DNA of 64,000 nt from Polynucleobacter yangtzensis (lineage in GTDB: Bacteria; Pseudomonadota; Gammaproteobacteria; Burkholderiales; Burkholderiaceae): contig NZ_LOJI01000001.1 of NCBI RefSeq assembly GCF_001595965.1, positions 547,841-611,840 of the forward strand, read 5' to 3'. The position numbers and the translations under genes are program-made. Positions 1 to 8,752 of the stretch are shown one piece after another; position 1 is the first letter of the stretch; each line of letters starts with the position of its first letter. The notes beneath the pieces are model-generated. The model did not search any database, had not been told where the DNA came from, and was given only the letters and a program-made list of their open reading frames with translations.

Positions 1-215
1 CCGGTGAGTTCACTATGCTGCAATTAGCTGAAGCGGTTCTCAAGCTCTCTGGTAGTAAATCGAAGATCATTCATCAACCATTGCCATCAGATGATCCAAA
101 ACAACGCCAACCGAATATCGAATTGGCAAAAGCCAAGCTAGGCTGGCAGCCAAAGGTTAACTTGGAAGATGGTCTCAAAGAGACGATTGCTTACTTTAAG
201 AAGGTAGTAGGGTAA
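1..215 (+). CDS. NAD-dependent sugar-nucleotide epimerase/decarboxylase (SDR), C-terminal end only
   Basis: The gene enters from the left edge; the open frame is read from base 3 and ends at TAA 213-215. The remaining 70 or so residues match the C-terminus of extended SDR enzymes of the UDP-glucuronate decarboxylase type: a [10 protein letters not shown] segment, then [12 protein letters not shown] and [17 protein letters not shown], the usual sugar-nucleotide-binding tail. The Rossmann fold and the YxxxK catalytic site lie outside the window, so the substrate cannot be fixed; UDP-xylose formation is the most likely role. The next gene starts 4 nt downstream, which suggests co-transcription. 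Confidence 0.8.
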   Translation, partial: GEFTMLQLAEAVLKLSGSKSKIIHQPLPSDDPKQRQPNIELAKAKLGWQPKVNLEDGLKETIAYFKKVVG

Positions 216-219
216 GTCG

Positions 220-1026
220 TTGAGCAAGGTAGATAGCACGGCCCCAGAAAAGCATTTTGACCGCATTCGTTCATTTGTATTAAGAGCGGGTAGAACAACT
301 GCTGGACAGCAGCGCGCTATTGAAGAGTTGGGCCCGCAGTTTTTACTTTCTTTTAAAGAGACCCCCCTCGATTTAGTGGGTGCTTTTGGTGGCTCCACCA
401 AGCCTAAAATTTTAGAAATTGGTTTTGGTATGGGGGAGACTACTGCCAAAATCGCAGCGCTACGCTCAGATGATGATTTCTTGGGAATAGAGGTCCATCC
501 ACCAGGGGTGGGAGCTTTATTGAAGCTCATTGGTGAAAATCAACTCACTAATTTACGAGTGATTCGTCATGATGCGGTTGAGGTCCTTGAAAAAATGATC
601 GCTCCCAACAGTTTGGATGGCATTCATATTTATTTTGCTGACCCCTGGCATAAAAAGCGTCATCACAAGCGTCGTTTGATACAAGCGGAGTTTGTGCGTT
701 TATTGGTTTCTCGTTTAAAGCCTGGCGCTTATTTGCATCTAGCAACAGATTGGCATAACTATGCTGAGCAGATGCTGTTGGTATTGAATGCAGAGGCTAC
801 CTTACAAAATACTTCAAATGAATTAGTCAAGGTAGAGACTTTTGATGCCTCCGATATTGCCAAAGCAGATGAAATTCCAAATGAATTCAAGCCTACCTTA
901 GAGCAATTAAATACTCAGCATGCTGGATATGTACAAAGACCAGCTTATCGTCCTGTGACGAAGTTTGAAAACCGTGGCATCAAGCTAGGCCACGGTGTAT
1001 GGGATTTGGTCTACAAGAAAAAATAA
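220..1026 (+). CDS. trmB: tRNA (guanine-N7-)-methyltransferase
   Basis: Uses SAM to methylate guanine 46 in the variable loop of tRNAs. The SAM-binding motif is [11 protein letters not shown] (about residues 65-75). The family signature appears as [15 protein letters not shown] (about 139-153) and the tRNA-binding tail as [15 protein letters not shown]. At 268 residues it is slightly longer than the E. coli enzyme because of an N-terminal extension. The start is TTG at 220, four bases after the preceding stop. It converges with gabD across a 47-bp gap in which no convincing terminator was seen. Confidence 0.95.
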   Translation: MSKVDSTAPEKHFDRIRSFVLRAGRTTAGQQRAIEELGPQFLLSFKETPLDLVGAFGGSTKPKILEIGFGMGETTAKIAALRSDDDFLGIEVHPPGVGALLKLIGENQLTNLRVIRHDAVEVLEKMIAPNSLDGIHIYFADPWHKKRHHKRRLIQAEFVRLLVSRLKPGAYLHLATDWHNYAEQMLLVLNAEATLQNTSNELVKVETFDASDIAKADEIPNEFKPTLEQLNTQHAGYVQRPAYRPVTKFENRGIKLGHGVWDLVYKKK

Positions 1027-1073
1027 GCCAACTCAATTCCAGGAATATTGAATTAGCTGTTAATGCTGGGTGT

Positions 1074-2546
1074 TTATAAACCCACGCAGACGTATTTCAT
1101 CTCTAAATACTCGTCCATGCCGTAAACACTGCCCTCACGGCCCAAGCCTGATTGTTTAATGCCACCAAAAGGCGCTACTTCATTAGAGATCAGGCCCGTG
1201 TTTACACCCACCATACCGTATTCCAGGGCTTCAGCTACTTTCCAGACGCGACCAATATCTCGGCTATAGAAATAAGAGGCCAAACCAAATTGACTGCTAT
1301 TGGCAAGCTTGATGACTTCCTCATCGCTCTCAAAAGGAATGATGGGTGCGATCGGGCCAAAGGTTTCTTCATAGGTAATAAGCATTTGGCTATTCACATT
1401 GGATAGGATAGTTGGCTCATAGAAATTTTTGCCTTCAACGGATGGCTTGCCGCCAGTCACCAGCGTGGCTCCTTTACTCAAGGCATCGGCTACATGCTTT
1501 TTCACTTTTTCAAGCGCGGCAGTTTCAATCAGTGGGCCCTGGGTAATGCCGGCCTGCATACCATTGCCCACCTTAATAATTTCTAATGCTTTAGCAAACT
1601 TTTCCACAAAAGTATCTTGCACTTTTTTATGCACATAAAAGCGATTGGCACATACACAAGTTTGACCCGAGTTTCTAAATTTGGAAGCCATGGCGCCACT
1701 GACGGCGGCATCTATATCGGCATCTTCAAACACAATAAATGGCGCGTGTCCGCCAAGCTCTAGCGCTAGTTTCTTGACTGTTGGTGCGCATTGCTCCATT
1801 AGGATGCGACCCACTTCTGTAGAACCTGTAAATGAAAGGTGTCGCACTGTAGGTGACGCACATAGTATTTTGCCAATAGCGATCGATTGATCGGCATCAG
1901 CAGTGACAATGTTAATGACGCCATCTGGAATCCCTGCGCGCTTACCAAGCTCTGCCAAAGCTAATGCAGATAATGGCGTCAGTTCAGCAGGCTTAATCAC
2001 AATGGTGCAGCCGGCGGCCATTGCTGGAGCAATCTTACGGGTGATCATGGCAATTGGAAAATTCCAAGGCGTGATCGCCACGCAAACCCCGATAGGTTGC
2101 TTGAGAACCATCAAGCGCTTATCGCTCCAGGTGGTGCTCAAAATGGACCCTTCAACCCGTTTTGCTTCTTCTGCAAACCACTCTACAAAAGAAGCGCCGT
2201 AAACTACTTCACCCGCTGCTTCGGCTAGAGGCTTGCCTTGTTCAAGCGTCATGAGCGTTGCTAAATCTTGAGTGTTCGCAATAATAAGATCAAACCACTT
2301 GCGCATAATGGAGGCACGTTCTTTAGCAAGCTTGTTTCGCCATTCTGGTAGAGCCTTTTCTGCAGCAGCAATCGCGTTCTCAGCATCTGCAGTTTCTAGA
2401 TTTGCGACATTGGCAATGATTTCATCGGTAGCAGGGTTGTTGATCGCAAAGGTTTTTTTAGAGCTAACCCAATAGCCATTAATAAAGGCCTCTTCTTTAA
2501 AAAGGCTTGAGTCTTTTAATTGAGTGCGAATATCTATTTTTTGCAT
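1074..2546 (-). CDS. gabD: Succinate-semialdehyde dehydrogenase (aldehyde dehydrogenase family)
   Basis: Oxidises succinic semialdehyde to succinate with NAD(P)+, the last step of 4-aminobutyrate degradation. The 490 residues follow the GabD layout: N-terminal INGYWV, coenzyme loop FTGSTEVGR, the catalytic glutamate in LELGGHAPF, the catalytic cysteine in NSGQTCVCANRFYV, and C-terminal PFGGIKQSGLGREG. No gabT or regulator is adjacent, so a broader role on short aldehydes is possible. It lies downstream of nusB on the same strand but beyond a strong terminator, so it should have its own promoter. Confidence 0.9.
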   Translation of the reverse strand: MQKIDIRTQLKDSSLFKEEAFINGYWVSSKKTFAINNPATDEIIANVANLETADAENAIAAAEKALPEWRNKLAKERASIMRKWFDLIIANTQDLATLMTLEQGKPLAEAAGEVVYGASFVEWFAEEAKRVEGSILSTTWSDKRLMVLKQPIGVCVAITPWNFPIAMITRKIAPAMAAGCTIVIKPAELTPLSALALAELGKRAGIPDGVINIVTADADQSIAIGKILCASPTVRHLSFTGSTEVGRILMEQCAPTVKKLALELGGHAPFIVFEDADIDAAVSGAMASKFRNSGQTCVCANRFYVHKKVQDTFVEKFAKALEIIKVGNGMQAGITQGPLIETAALEKVKKHVADALSKGATLVTGGKPSVEGKNFYEPTILSNVNSQMLITYEETFGPIAPIIPFESDEEVIKLANSSQFGLASYFYSRDIGRVWKVAEALEYGMVGVNTGLISNEVAPFGGIKQSGLGREGSVYGMDEYLEMKYVCVGL

Positions 2547-2594
2547 GATGTCTGACCTTGGTATGTATGCAAATCATTTTATCCCCTTGTAAAT

Positions 2595-2626
2595 AAAAAA
2601 GCCTCCGGGCGTAGAGGCCTGGAGGC
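2595..2626 (-). terminator. Rho-independent terminator of the ribBA-ribH-nusB operon
   Basis: Read on the minus strand, a GCCTCC arm (2626-2621) pairs with GGAGGC (2606-2601) across a 14-nt loop and is followed at once by six T residues (2600-2595). It sits 37 bp beyond the nusB stop and before the gabD start. Confidence 0.8.
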
Positions 2627-2662
2627 TGATGTACTGATTGGTAGATTATTGAGTTGGCAGTG

Positions 2663-3172
2663 TTAGCCCGCCTGTATCTCCACACTCCGCAGTTTTTGGG
2701 CCAGGAGGTCTAGTACGCCATTGACGTATTTGTGACCATCGGTGCCACCAAAGGTTTTGGCAAGCTCAACCGCTTCGTTAATAGCCACTTTGTAAGGTAC
2801 GGAGAGGTCAGCGGCTAGCTCATAGGCGCCAATGAGTAATGCAGCATGCTCAACTGGGGAGAGCTCATTAATAGGGCGATCCAAAGCGGGGGTAATGATG
2901 GCTTCTAGCTCATCTGTTTTAGCTAAAACACCATCAAAGATGCCTTGGAAGAGATCAAGTTGGCAACGACGAAACGCAGGATCCTCGGATAGCTGTTTAG
3001 CGATGGCTGCTCCGTTTGGAATGCTACCAGCACGGCGCATAACAAGACTTTGATATACGCCCTGCAGAGCGTATTCACGAGCACGACGTCTTGGAGTTAA
3101 GGAGCGCTTGGCTGGCGTTTTGGCATCCTTAGCAGCTACTAAGTTTTCTGGATTGGGAATGGATTTGGACAT
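2663..3172 (-). CDS. nusB: Transcription antitermination factor NusB
   Basis: All-helical RNA-binding protein that pairs with NusE (S10) on boxA RNA and supports rRNA antitermination. The 169 residues start with about 25 charged, low-complexity residues, then RRRAREYALQGVYQ, the mid-protein DELEAIITPALDRP, and the conserved PYKVAINEAVELAKTFGG and KYVNGVLD near the C-terminus. It is the last gene of the ribBA-ribH-nusB operon, 8 bp after ribH, an order common in proteobacteria, and is followed by the terminator at 2595-2626. Confidence 0.95.
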   Translation of the reverse strand: MSKSIPNPENLVAAKDAKTPAKRSLTPRRRAREYALQGVYQSLVMRRAGSIPNGAAIAKQLSEDPAFRRCQLDLFQGIFDGVLAKTDELEAIITPALDRPINELSPVEHAALLIGAYELAADLSVPYKVAINEAVELAKTFGGTDGHKYVNGVLDLLAQKLRSVEIQAG

Positions 3173-3180
3173 GTCTTTGC

Positions 3181-3693
3181 TTATTCTTCGCTCGCGTTTA
3201 TTTCGATATCAATATCGGGCGTCAGTGCTAGCGCTAAATTAGCCATTTCAACAACGGCTTGAGCACACTCGGCACCTTTTACTTCTACACGCGCATGTGC
3301 TTGTTCATCGGTATCGCAGGTTAATACGCCATTAGCGATCGGCAATCCTGAATCAATGGAGATACGCGTTATTCCGGCTGCAGATTCGTTGGACACTAAT
3401 TCAAAGTGATAAGTCTCGCCACGAATGACTGCGCCAAGCGCAACTAAACCATCAAACTCGCCAGTTTCTGCGAGCTTCTGCAAAGCAAATGGAATCTCTA
3501 ATGCACCGGGCACTGTGACAAGTTTGATATCCGATTGATTAACACCTAAAGAAATCAGTTCATTAATGCAAGCGTTCGTTAGCGCTACGCAATGATCTTC
3601 ATTAAAGCGTGCCTGTACAACGCCAATGCGCAGATCTTGACCATTTAAATCGGCTTCTAAAACGCCTACAAAATCGTTGGTGGAGTCAGTCAT
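3181..3693 (-). CDS. ribH: 6,7-dimethyl-8-ribityllumazine synthase
   Basis: Condenses 5-amino-6-ribitylamino-uracil with dihydroxybutanone phosphate, the penultimate step of riboflavin synthesis. Visible family features are [11 protein letters not shown] near the N-terminus, [12 protein letters not shown], the substrate-binding [13 protein letters not shown] with the catalytic histidine, and [17 protein letters not shown]. Length (170 aa) is normal for the icosahedral synthase family. It lies 13 bp after ribBA and 8 bp before nusB, as part of one minus-strand operon. Confidence 0.96.
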   Translation of the reverse strand: MTDSTNDFVGVLEADLNGQDLRIGVVQARFNEDHCVALTNACINELISLGVNQSDIKLVTVPGALEIPFALQKLAETGEFDGLVALGAVIRGETYHFELVSNESAAGITRISIDSGLPIANGVLTCDTDEQAHARVEVKGAECAQAVVEMANLALALTPDIDIEINASEE

Positions 3694-3706
3694 AGTGTTT
3701 TCTAGA

Positions 3707-4837
3707 TTAAAGTTTAAATGGTGTGTAACCGGTTACTTCAAGCTTATAGCCGGAGAGACTTGGTACAGGGCTTGGATTAGCTAATAAACGCATTTTTCCA
3801 ACGCCAATGTCTTTAAGAATTTGCGCCCCAATACCGTAGCTTCTAAAATCGGTTTTACGTGCTAGAGGTTTTTGCTCGGCATCATGCGGTCGATTGAGTT
3901 TTTGAAATTGAGCCAACCAATCACTGTCACTAGGGGCAGCAACACCTGAGGCATTTAATAAAACTGCTACACCAGCAGATGAGGCTGCAATTTCTTGAAG
4001 GGCTTTAGCTAAAGGCCAGGAGTGCGTGCTGACATTGGAGTCTAAAAAATCCAATACAGTCACAGGCTCATGCACGCGCACTAAGGTTTCTTGAGCTTCA
4101 GAGGGTTTGCCATGCACTAAAGCAATGTGAATGCATGAGCTAGGAGTATCGCGATAAATGATGCCCTGAAATTTGCCCCATGGAGTCTCAAATTCTCGAG
4201 TGCCTTCGCGCACCACAATGCTTTCATGCTGACTGCGATATTGAATGAGATCAGCAATACTGCCAATCTTGAGTTGATGTTCTTTAGCAAATTCAAGCAG
4301 GTCTGGAAGACGAGCCATGCTGCCATCGTCTTTCATGATTTCGCAAATCACCGAAGTAGGTGAACAACCCGCCATGGCTGCCAAATCACAGCCTGCTTCT
4401 GTATGTCCTGAGCGAATCAATACACCACCAGGTTGTGCCATCAAGGGAAAAATATGACCAGGTTGAACTAAATCGCTGGGCTTGGCGTTTGGTGCTACCG
4501 CAGTTTTAATCGTAAGCGCACGATCTGCTGCAGAAATGCCGGTTGTTACGCCGGTAGCAGCTTCAATCGAGACGGTGAAATTGGTTCCCATCGAGGTGCC
4601 GTTATCTCTGACCATCAAAGGCAGATTGAGCTGTTGGCAACGCTCACGAGTGAGAGTAAGGCAAATCAGGCCTCGACCATGCTTAGCCATGAAATTAACG
4701 GCTTCTGCAGTCACATGATCTGCGGCCAGCACTAAATCCCCCTCGTTCTCACGATCTTCTTCGTCGACAAGGATCACCATTTTGCCGGCACGCAGGTCGG
4801 CAATGATTTCTTCGGTGGAGGCTAGGGTATTTGGCAT
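3707..4837 (-). CDS. ribBA: 3,4-dihydroxy-2-butanone 4-phosphate synthase fused to a degenerate GTP cyclohydrolase II domain
   Basis: The N-terminal half (about residues 1-205) is RibB, which converts ribulose 5-phosphate to the four-carbon riboflavin precursor; [24 protein letters not shown] and [16 protein letters not shown] carry the acidic and histidine active-site residues. The C-terminal half aligns with GTP cyclohydrolase II, but the zinc-site cysteines and SLRCDC-type motif of active RibA are absent: the matching region reads [14 protein letters not shown]. Only the RibB activity is therefore expected, as in other betaproteobacterial RibBA-like proteins. First gene of its operon. No FMN riboswitch was seen in the 122-bp upstream gap. 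Confidence 0.93.
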   Translation of the reverse strand: MPNTLASTEEIIADLRAGKMVILVDEEDRENEGDLVLAADHVTAEAVNFMAKHGRGLICLTLTRERCQQLNLPLMVRDNGTSMGTNFTVSIEAATGVTTGISAADRALTIKTAVAPNAKPSDLVQPGHIFPLMAQPGGVLIRSGHTEAGCDLAAMAGCSPTSVICEIMKDDGSMARLPDLLEFAKEHQLKIGSIADLIQYRSQHESIVVREGTREFETPWGKFQGIIYRDTPSSCIHIALVHGKPSEAQETLVRVHEPVTVLDFLDSNVSTHSWPLAKALQEIAASSAGVAVLLNASGVAAPSDSDWLAQFQKLNRPHDAEQKPLARKTDFRSYGIGAQILKDIGVGKMRLLANPSPVPSLSGYKLEVTGYTPFKL

Positions 4838-4959
4838 AGCTCTCTATTTTAAGCTCAGGATAGGGTTGCTGTGAGGTCTTACAGCAATATCCTGACTTTC
4901 TGACGGCAAGAGCCCTATAAGACTGTTTTATCTGACCTATGACCCTTAGAAAATGAGCG

Positions 4960-5265
4960 ATGACCATTCAAGACGGCGACCGCTTTATTAAAAGGCTGAA
5001 GCGGGGAAATGGCTTTATCTTGCTCGAGGTCTTGGTGGCAATGAGCTTAATCATGGGCTCTTGGATGGCTGCCACTCACGCCTACCAGAAATTAATCCTT
5101 GTTCTACAGCAACAAGAACGCAAAAGATCGCAATTGAGAAGGGACTTCGATATATATGAAATTGAGAGCATAAAGAATGACGCTACTAGAGTGTCTAGTC
5201 GGAATCACCATTTGCGCTCTTCTGCTAAACCCGTTGCTAAAGGCAAGCGCTCACTTGGCAGCTAA
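4960..5265 (+). CDS. Minor type IV pilin-like protein (PilV type)
   Basis: A 101-residue protein with a class III prepilin signal: basic leader KRLKRGNG, cleavage after G, then the hydrophobic FILLEVLVAMSLIMGSWM with glutamate at mature position 5. Such proteins are cut by PilD and join the pilus base or tip. It is shorter than typical PilV, and its last 30 residues are read from DNA that also encodes the start of the next gene (89-bp same-strand overlap), so the C-terminus may be reduced. It heads a tightly packed run of four pilin-like genes leading into ribD. Confidence 0.7.
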   Translation: MTIQDGDRFIKRLKRGNGFILLEVLVAMSLIMGSWMAATHAYQKLILVLQQQERKRSQLRRDFDIYEIESIKNDATRVSSRNHHLRSSAKPVAKGKRSLGS

Positions 5266-5818
5266 GCAGGCGGAGTATGAAAAAACCCAATTATTAATCT
5301 CCGAAGCAGAGCGTGCATTGGAGTTGATGGGTAGAGCTATTCGGATGGCGGGCTATCAAAATATAAAAACCTATACCCCATCTAAAAAAGTCGATGGTTC
5401 AAAGCAGTTTATTCAAGTGAATAAAAAAGTAGGATATCGAGGGTCGGATTCTTTCAGTGTCCAGCATGCCTTATCCGATGGCGTGGATTTTGATTGCATT
5501 GGGAATGCTCTAACTAAGGATCGGACCAGAAAAGATTTGGCGCATCAAGGTTTTATGGTGGAGCGACAAGCAGGCATTGCTAAAGGTGCCAAGGTTAATG
5601 GCGGATCACTCATTTGCCAGTCACTTGATCGCCAAGGTAGATTGCAAAATACCACGCTGATGAATGGCATTAATCATCTGCTTATTGAGGAGGTTCAGAG
5701 CCCTGAGGCTAGTGGCATTGGGGGTCAAGGGGTGTATAGGCTGCGGCTGCAAATGACAGATGGAGCTTTGCTTCAGATTCCCTTGGAGAGAACTTTTGCC
5801 ACCAGGAACTTGCCGTGA
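5177..5818 (+). CDS. Minor type IV pilin-like protein (PilW type)
   Basis: A 213-residue protein whose N-terminus MTLLECLVGITICALLLNP matches the prepilin N-helix, with glutamate at the conserved position, but essentially without a leader: only Met precedes TLLE, and an in-frame TAA at 5171 excludes an upstream start. The body resembles PilW-like pseudopilins, with ALELMGRAIRMAGYQN following the helix and two cysteines (DFDCIGN, SLICQSL). It overlaps the preceding gene by 89 bp and the next by 4 bp. Whether PilD can process it is open. Confidence 0.7.
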   Translation: MTLLECLVGITICALLLNPLLKASAHLAAKQAEYEKTQLLISEAERALELMGRAIRMAGYQNIKTYTPSKKVDGSKQFIQVNKKVGYRGSDSFSVQHALSDGVDFDCIGNALTKDRTRKDLAHQGFMVERQAGIAKGAKVNGGSLICQSLDRQGRLQNTTLMNGINHLLIEEVQSPEASGIGGQGVYRLRLQMTDGALLQIPLERTFATRNLP

Positions 5819-6144
5819 TTTTGGCTTGGGTTATTTCTTTGTTGTTACTTTGCTCCTCTCTCATTACTTACATTGAGAGATTGGGTGCTTTGCGCATGAT
5901 TGAGGTAGCTGCGATCGATGTATCGCAGAAGCAATTTATCGCCGCAGAAAAAGCAGTGCAAGAATGTGAGAAAAATATCACCACACTTTCATCATTACAT
6001 AGCAATCTGTGCGTCATTCAGTCGATTGGAAATCATCGCTGGCTAATATCTAGCAAAGAAAAACCAGGTATACAGGTTGGCGTTCTCATTGATGAAAAAA
6101 CAAGCGCTGTTACCCGCATCAATTGGCGTCAAGTTTTTGAATAA
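5815..6144 (+). CDS. Small PilX-like pilus assembly protein
   Basis: A 109-residue protein starting at GTG 5815, whose start overlaps the preceding TGA stop (GTGA). One N-terminal hydrophobic helix (ILAWVISLLLLCSSLI) is followed by an amphipathic segment with AAEKAVQECEKN and a second cysteine near residue 62, the arrangement of PilX-like pseudopilins. No prepilin cleavage site is visible. Assignment rests on position between PilW-like and FimT-like genes and on this layout rather than on strong motif identity. Confidence 0.55.
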   Translation: MILAWVISLLLLCSSLITYIERLGALRMIEVAAIDVSQKQFIAAEKAVQECEKNITTLSSLHSNLCVIQSIGNHRWLISSKEKPGIQVGVLIDEKTSAVTRINWRQVFE

Positions 6145-6694
6145 AAAATTCTGTAGCCAAAGTGGGTCTACCTTATTAGAGTTAATGGCAGTTATATTGA
6201 TTATTGCTATTACTGCTGCGATGAGTATGCCGCTATTGCAAGAACAGATTGCTGCTCGTGAAATTGATGCCATTGCAAGACGGTTTATTTCCCATGCCCA
6301 TTTCTCACGTCAACAAGCTTTGCACGTAGGGCAGTCTGTCCAGCTAATACCCCTTAAAGGCGGCCCTTGGGAGGAGGGTTGGGTTGTGCAAAGTGGGTGC
6401 TCGACCAAGCAGGCAGAATCCAGTTGCCAGCCTAAGCGCTGGTTTTCTCAGGGAAGAATCGAGCCTGTGTACTTTAAGGGTGGGGGTAGCCAATTTACCG
6501 ACCCACATTCTGGCAAGAGAGGGATTCTATTTAATGCCGCGGGGGCAGCGAAGACCGGGCAAGGCGGGTTTGTTGCTAATCGCTTGATATTGGGTCACCA
6601 AAGAGTTCCTCACCTAGAAAGGCAAATGATTCTAGGTAGCGGAGGGCGCTGGCGTATCTGCGACCCTTCCAGAGATTCAAAGCGCTGCCATTGA
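6092..6694 (+). CDS. FimT/GspH-like minor pilin
   Basis: The prepilin motif SGSTLLELMAVILIIAITAA is preceded by a basic leader containing KKFCSQSG, and glutamate sits at mature position 5. The ~180 residues after it resemble the GspH/FimT pseudopilin fold (ARRFISHAHFSRQQAL). ATG 6092 is preferred over an in-frame TTG at 6077; either start overlaps the preceding gene. Four cysteines occur in the C-terminal half. Its stop lies only 17 bp before the preferred ribD start, which links the pilin genes physically to riboflavin synthesis. Confidence 0.75.
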   Translation: MKKQALLPASIGVKFLNKKFCSQSGSTLLELMAVILIIAITAAMSMPLLQEQIAAREIDAIARRFISHAHFSRQQALHVGQSVQLIPLKGGPWEEGWVVQSGCSTKQAESSCQPKRWFSQGRIEPVYFKGGGSQFTDPHSGKRGILFNAAGAAKTGQGGFVANRLILGHQRVPHLERQMILGSGGRWRICDPSRDSKRCH

Positions 6695-6711
6695 ATGGTT
6701 TAATAGACCCT

Positions 6712-7827
6712 ATGTACAGCGCAGTTGACCACCAATGGATGAGTGAGGCTCTAGCCCAAGCTCAAAAAGCCCTTTATCTTTCAAACCCTAATCCCCGGGT
6801 GGGATGCGTCATTGTTCGAGATGGCAAATTGATAGGAAGTGGTTTTACGCAAGCGGTTGGTAAGGCGCATGCAGAAGTTCAGGCTTTGGCTAATGCAAAG
6901 ACTGTAGGTAACGATGTCGCTGGCTCAACAATCTATGTCACCTTGGAGCCTTGCAGTCACAGTGGCAGAACGCCTCCCTGTGTTGATGCCCTCATTGCCG
7001 CTAAACCAGCCAAAGTGATTGTGGCTATGTCTGATCCCAACCCTCTGGTGGCGGGTAAGGGTTTGGAAAAATTAAGAGCAGCTGGCATTGAAGTTCAATG
7101 TGGTTTGTTGGAGTCAGAAGCGCAAGCACTCAATCGCGGTTTTATTTCTAGAATGACTCGTGGCTTGCCATGGGTACGCATGAAGATTGCTGCTAGTTTA
7201 GATGGTAAGACCGCATTGCCCGACGGTCAAAGCCAATGGATCACTGGTCCGCTTGCTAGGGCCGACGGTCATCACTGGCGTGCGCAAGCATGCGCCATCG
7301 TGACCGGCGTAGGTACCTTGAAAGAAGATGATCCTAGTTTGAATGTGCGAGATGTTGATACTCAAAGACAACCAGTACGCATCATTATTGATTCCAAATT
7401 AGAAACACCGCCTGCTGCTAAGATTTTGCAAAACCCAGATCAATCTAGCGTCATCATTGTTTGTGCCAGTCTTGATACTCCCAAGATGCAAGCAAAATCT
7501 AAGTCTTTTGAAGAGTGCGGCATTGAGGTGATTAATATGGCAAATGCATTTGGCAAAGTCGATCTACCAGCATTGTTTTCTTATCTCGCCAAAGAACGCG
7601 AGATGAATGAGATTCATATTGAATCCGGCTTTAAGCTCAATGGTTCCATGCTCAGAGAAGATTGTGTTGATGAGTTATTGCTCTACTACGCACCATTTTT
7701 AATGGGTGAGGGTATCGGCATGGCTAATGTAGGTTTGATGAATTCTTTAAACAATCGCCAGAATTGGCAGATTATTGATCAAGCCCTTTTTGGTCCCGAC
7801 CTGCGCTTACGTTTAATTAAGAACTAA
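6712..7827 (+). CDS. ribD: Bifunctional diaminohydroxyphosphoribosylaminopyrimidine deaminase / 5-amino-6-(5-phosphoribosylamino)uracil reductase
   Basis: Catalyses the second and third steps of riboflavin synthesis. The N-terminal cytidine-deaminase-like domain has the zinc motif GKAHAEVQAL and TLEPCSHSGRTPPCVDAL; the C-terminal reductase domain carries MKIAASLDGKTALPDG and the NADPH-binding VTGVGTLKEDDPSLNVR. ATG 6712 gives 371 residues; a TTG at 6691 overlapping the fimT-like stop would add seven. ribE follows after 9 bp. Confidence 0.95.
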   Translation: MYSAVDHQWMSEALAQAQKALYLSNPNPRVGCVIVRDGKLIGSGFTQAVGKAHAEVQALANAKTVGNDVAGSTIYVTLEPCSHSGRTPPCVDALIAAKPAKVIVAMSDPNPLVAGKGLEKLRAAGIEVQCGLLESEAQALNRGFISRMTRGLPWVRMKIAASLDGKTALPDGQSQWITGPLARADGHHWRAQACAIVTGVGTLKEDDPSLNVRDVDTQRQPVRIIIDSKLETPPAAKILQNPDQSSVIIVCASLDTPKMQAKSKSFEECGIEVINMANAFGKVDLPALFSYLAKEREMNEIHIESGFKLNGSMLREDCVDELLLYYAPFLMGEGIGMANVGLMNSLNNRQNWQIIDQALFGPDLRLRLIKN

Positions 7828-7836
7828 AATCACTTT

Positions 7837-8448
7837 ATGTTTACAGGAATCATTACTGCCGTCGGTCAAATCAAAAGCGCTCAAGTTAAGGGCGATGGCC
7901 TCCATCTCGTTGTAGAGGTGCCGGATGGCTATTTGGATGATGTTGCCTTGGGCGATAGCATTGCTATTCAGGGTGCCTGCATGACAGCTACCGAGTTAAC
8001 AAGCAATTCTTTTGCCTTGGATATTTCTCGTGAGTCTCTGAATAAAACGGTGGGCCTAGATAAAGTGGGTCAAGTCAATTTGGAGAAAGCGCTGCGCTTG
8101 AATGATCGTCTAGGTGGTCATTTAGTGAGTGGGCACGTGGATGGTGTTGGCAAGGTGGCTCACTTTTCTCAAGTGGCTAATGATGCTTATGGCTCTTGGC
8201 TACTCCGTATTGAGGCGCCTAAAGAGCTTGCACCGTTTCTGGCATATAAGGGCTCTATCGTTGTAAATGGTGTGTCACTTACAGTGAATAATACCGAAGA
8301 TAGCCTCACTGCTTGCATTGTGGATATCAATATTATTCCTCACACCTTGGAAAACACTACGCTGGGCAACTTGAAGCAGGGTGATACCGTAAATTTGGAA
8401 GTAGATCTTATTGCGCGTTATGTTGCGAGAATGCTTAATAAACTTTAA
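7837..8448 (+). CDS. ribE: Riboflavin synthase alpha subunit
   Basis: Dismutates two molecules of dimethyl-ribityllumazine into riboflavin. It begins with the family signature MFTGIITAVGQI and shows the internal duplication of two lumazine-binding barrels: one with LGDSIAIQGACMTAT, the second with GGHLVSGHVDGVG and GSIVVNGVSLTVN. Length (203 aa) is normal. It completes the pathway with ribD next to it and ribBA/ribH on the other strand. Its stop overlaps the last bases of a convergent antitoxin-like gene. Confidence 0.96.
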   Translation: MFTGIITAVGQIKSAQVKGDGLHLVVEVPDGYLDDVALGDSIAIQGACMTATELTSNSFALDISRESLNKTVGLDKVGQVNLEKALRLNDRLGGHLVSGHVDGVGKVAHFSQVANDAYGSWLLRIEAPKELAPFLAYKGSIVVNGVSLTVNNTEDSLTACIVDINIIPHTLENTTLGNLKQGDTVNLEVDLIARYVARMLNKL

Positions 8449-8690
8449 ATTTTTACTTTTATAGTTTTACCGCTCTTACGAGTCTTGATGATCTTTATCA
8501 ATGAGACGTCATCAATCAAATCAAGCAATGCTTTATATGATTTAGCTGGCAAAAGATAGGCCTTAGGTTTATTGCAACTTAGGATAACTGCGGGTAAGTT
8601 TTCTACTATCTTGATGATCTCTCCAGGATTGCGCCTTAGTTCAGTAATGCAGACTGTAGTTTTGATGCGAAGTATGTCTGAAATATTCAT
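8445..8690 (-). CDS. Phd/YefM (StbD-like) family antitoxin without an adjacent toxin
   Basis: An 81-residue protein with the Phd/YefM layout: VCITELRRNPGEIIKIVENLP for DNA binding and dimerisation, then AVILSCNKPKAYLLPAKSYKALLDL, close to StbD antitoxins. In stbDE loci the RelE/StbE toxin follows the antitoxin; here the stop runs into the end of ribE on the other strand, so no toxin can fit. The neighbouring higBA pair belongs to a different family and is divergent. It is either an orphan antitoxin or the residue of a lost module. Confidence 0.7.
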   Translation of the reverse strand: MNISDILRIKTTVCITELRRNPGEIIKIVENLPAVILSCNKPKAYLLPAKSYKALLDLIDDVSLIKIIKTRKSGKTIKVKI

Positions 8691-8752
8691 GTTGATTGAT
8701 ATTTTAAATCGTCAAAGCCTTAATTGATGTGAGGATATATAACTCTACTTGC

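Noticed and set aside
4838..4959. Possible FMN riboswitch before ribBA
   Set aside because: The gap is only 122 bp and none of the conserved RFN elements (AGGGC start, GGGTGAAATTCC-like stretch, ACCGGCGGT) is present.
5100..5180. Frameshift in the PilV-like gene that would restore an ATGA overlap with the PilW-like gene
   Set aside because: Both alternative frames contain stop codons in this interval, so no single indel gives a longer product.
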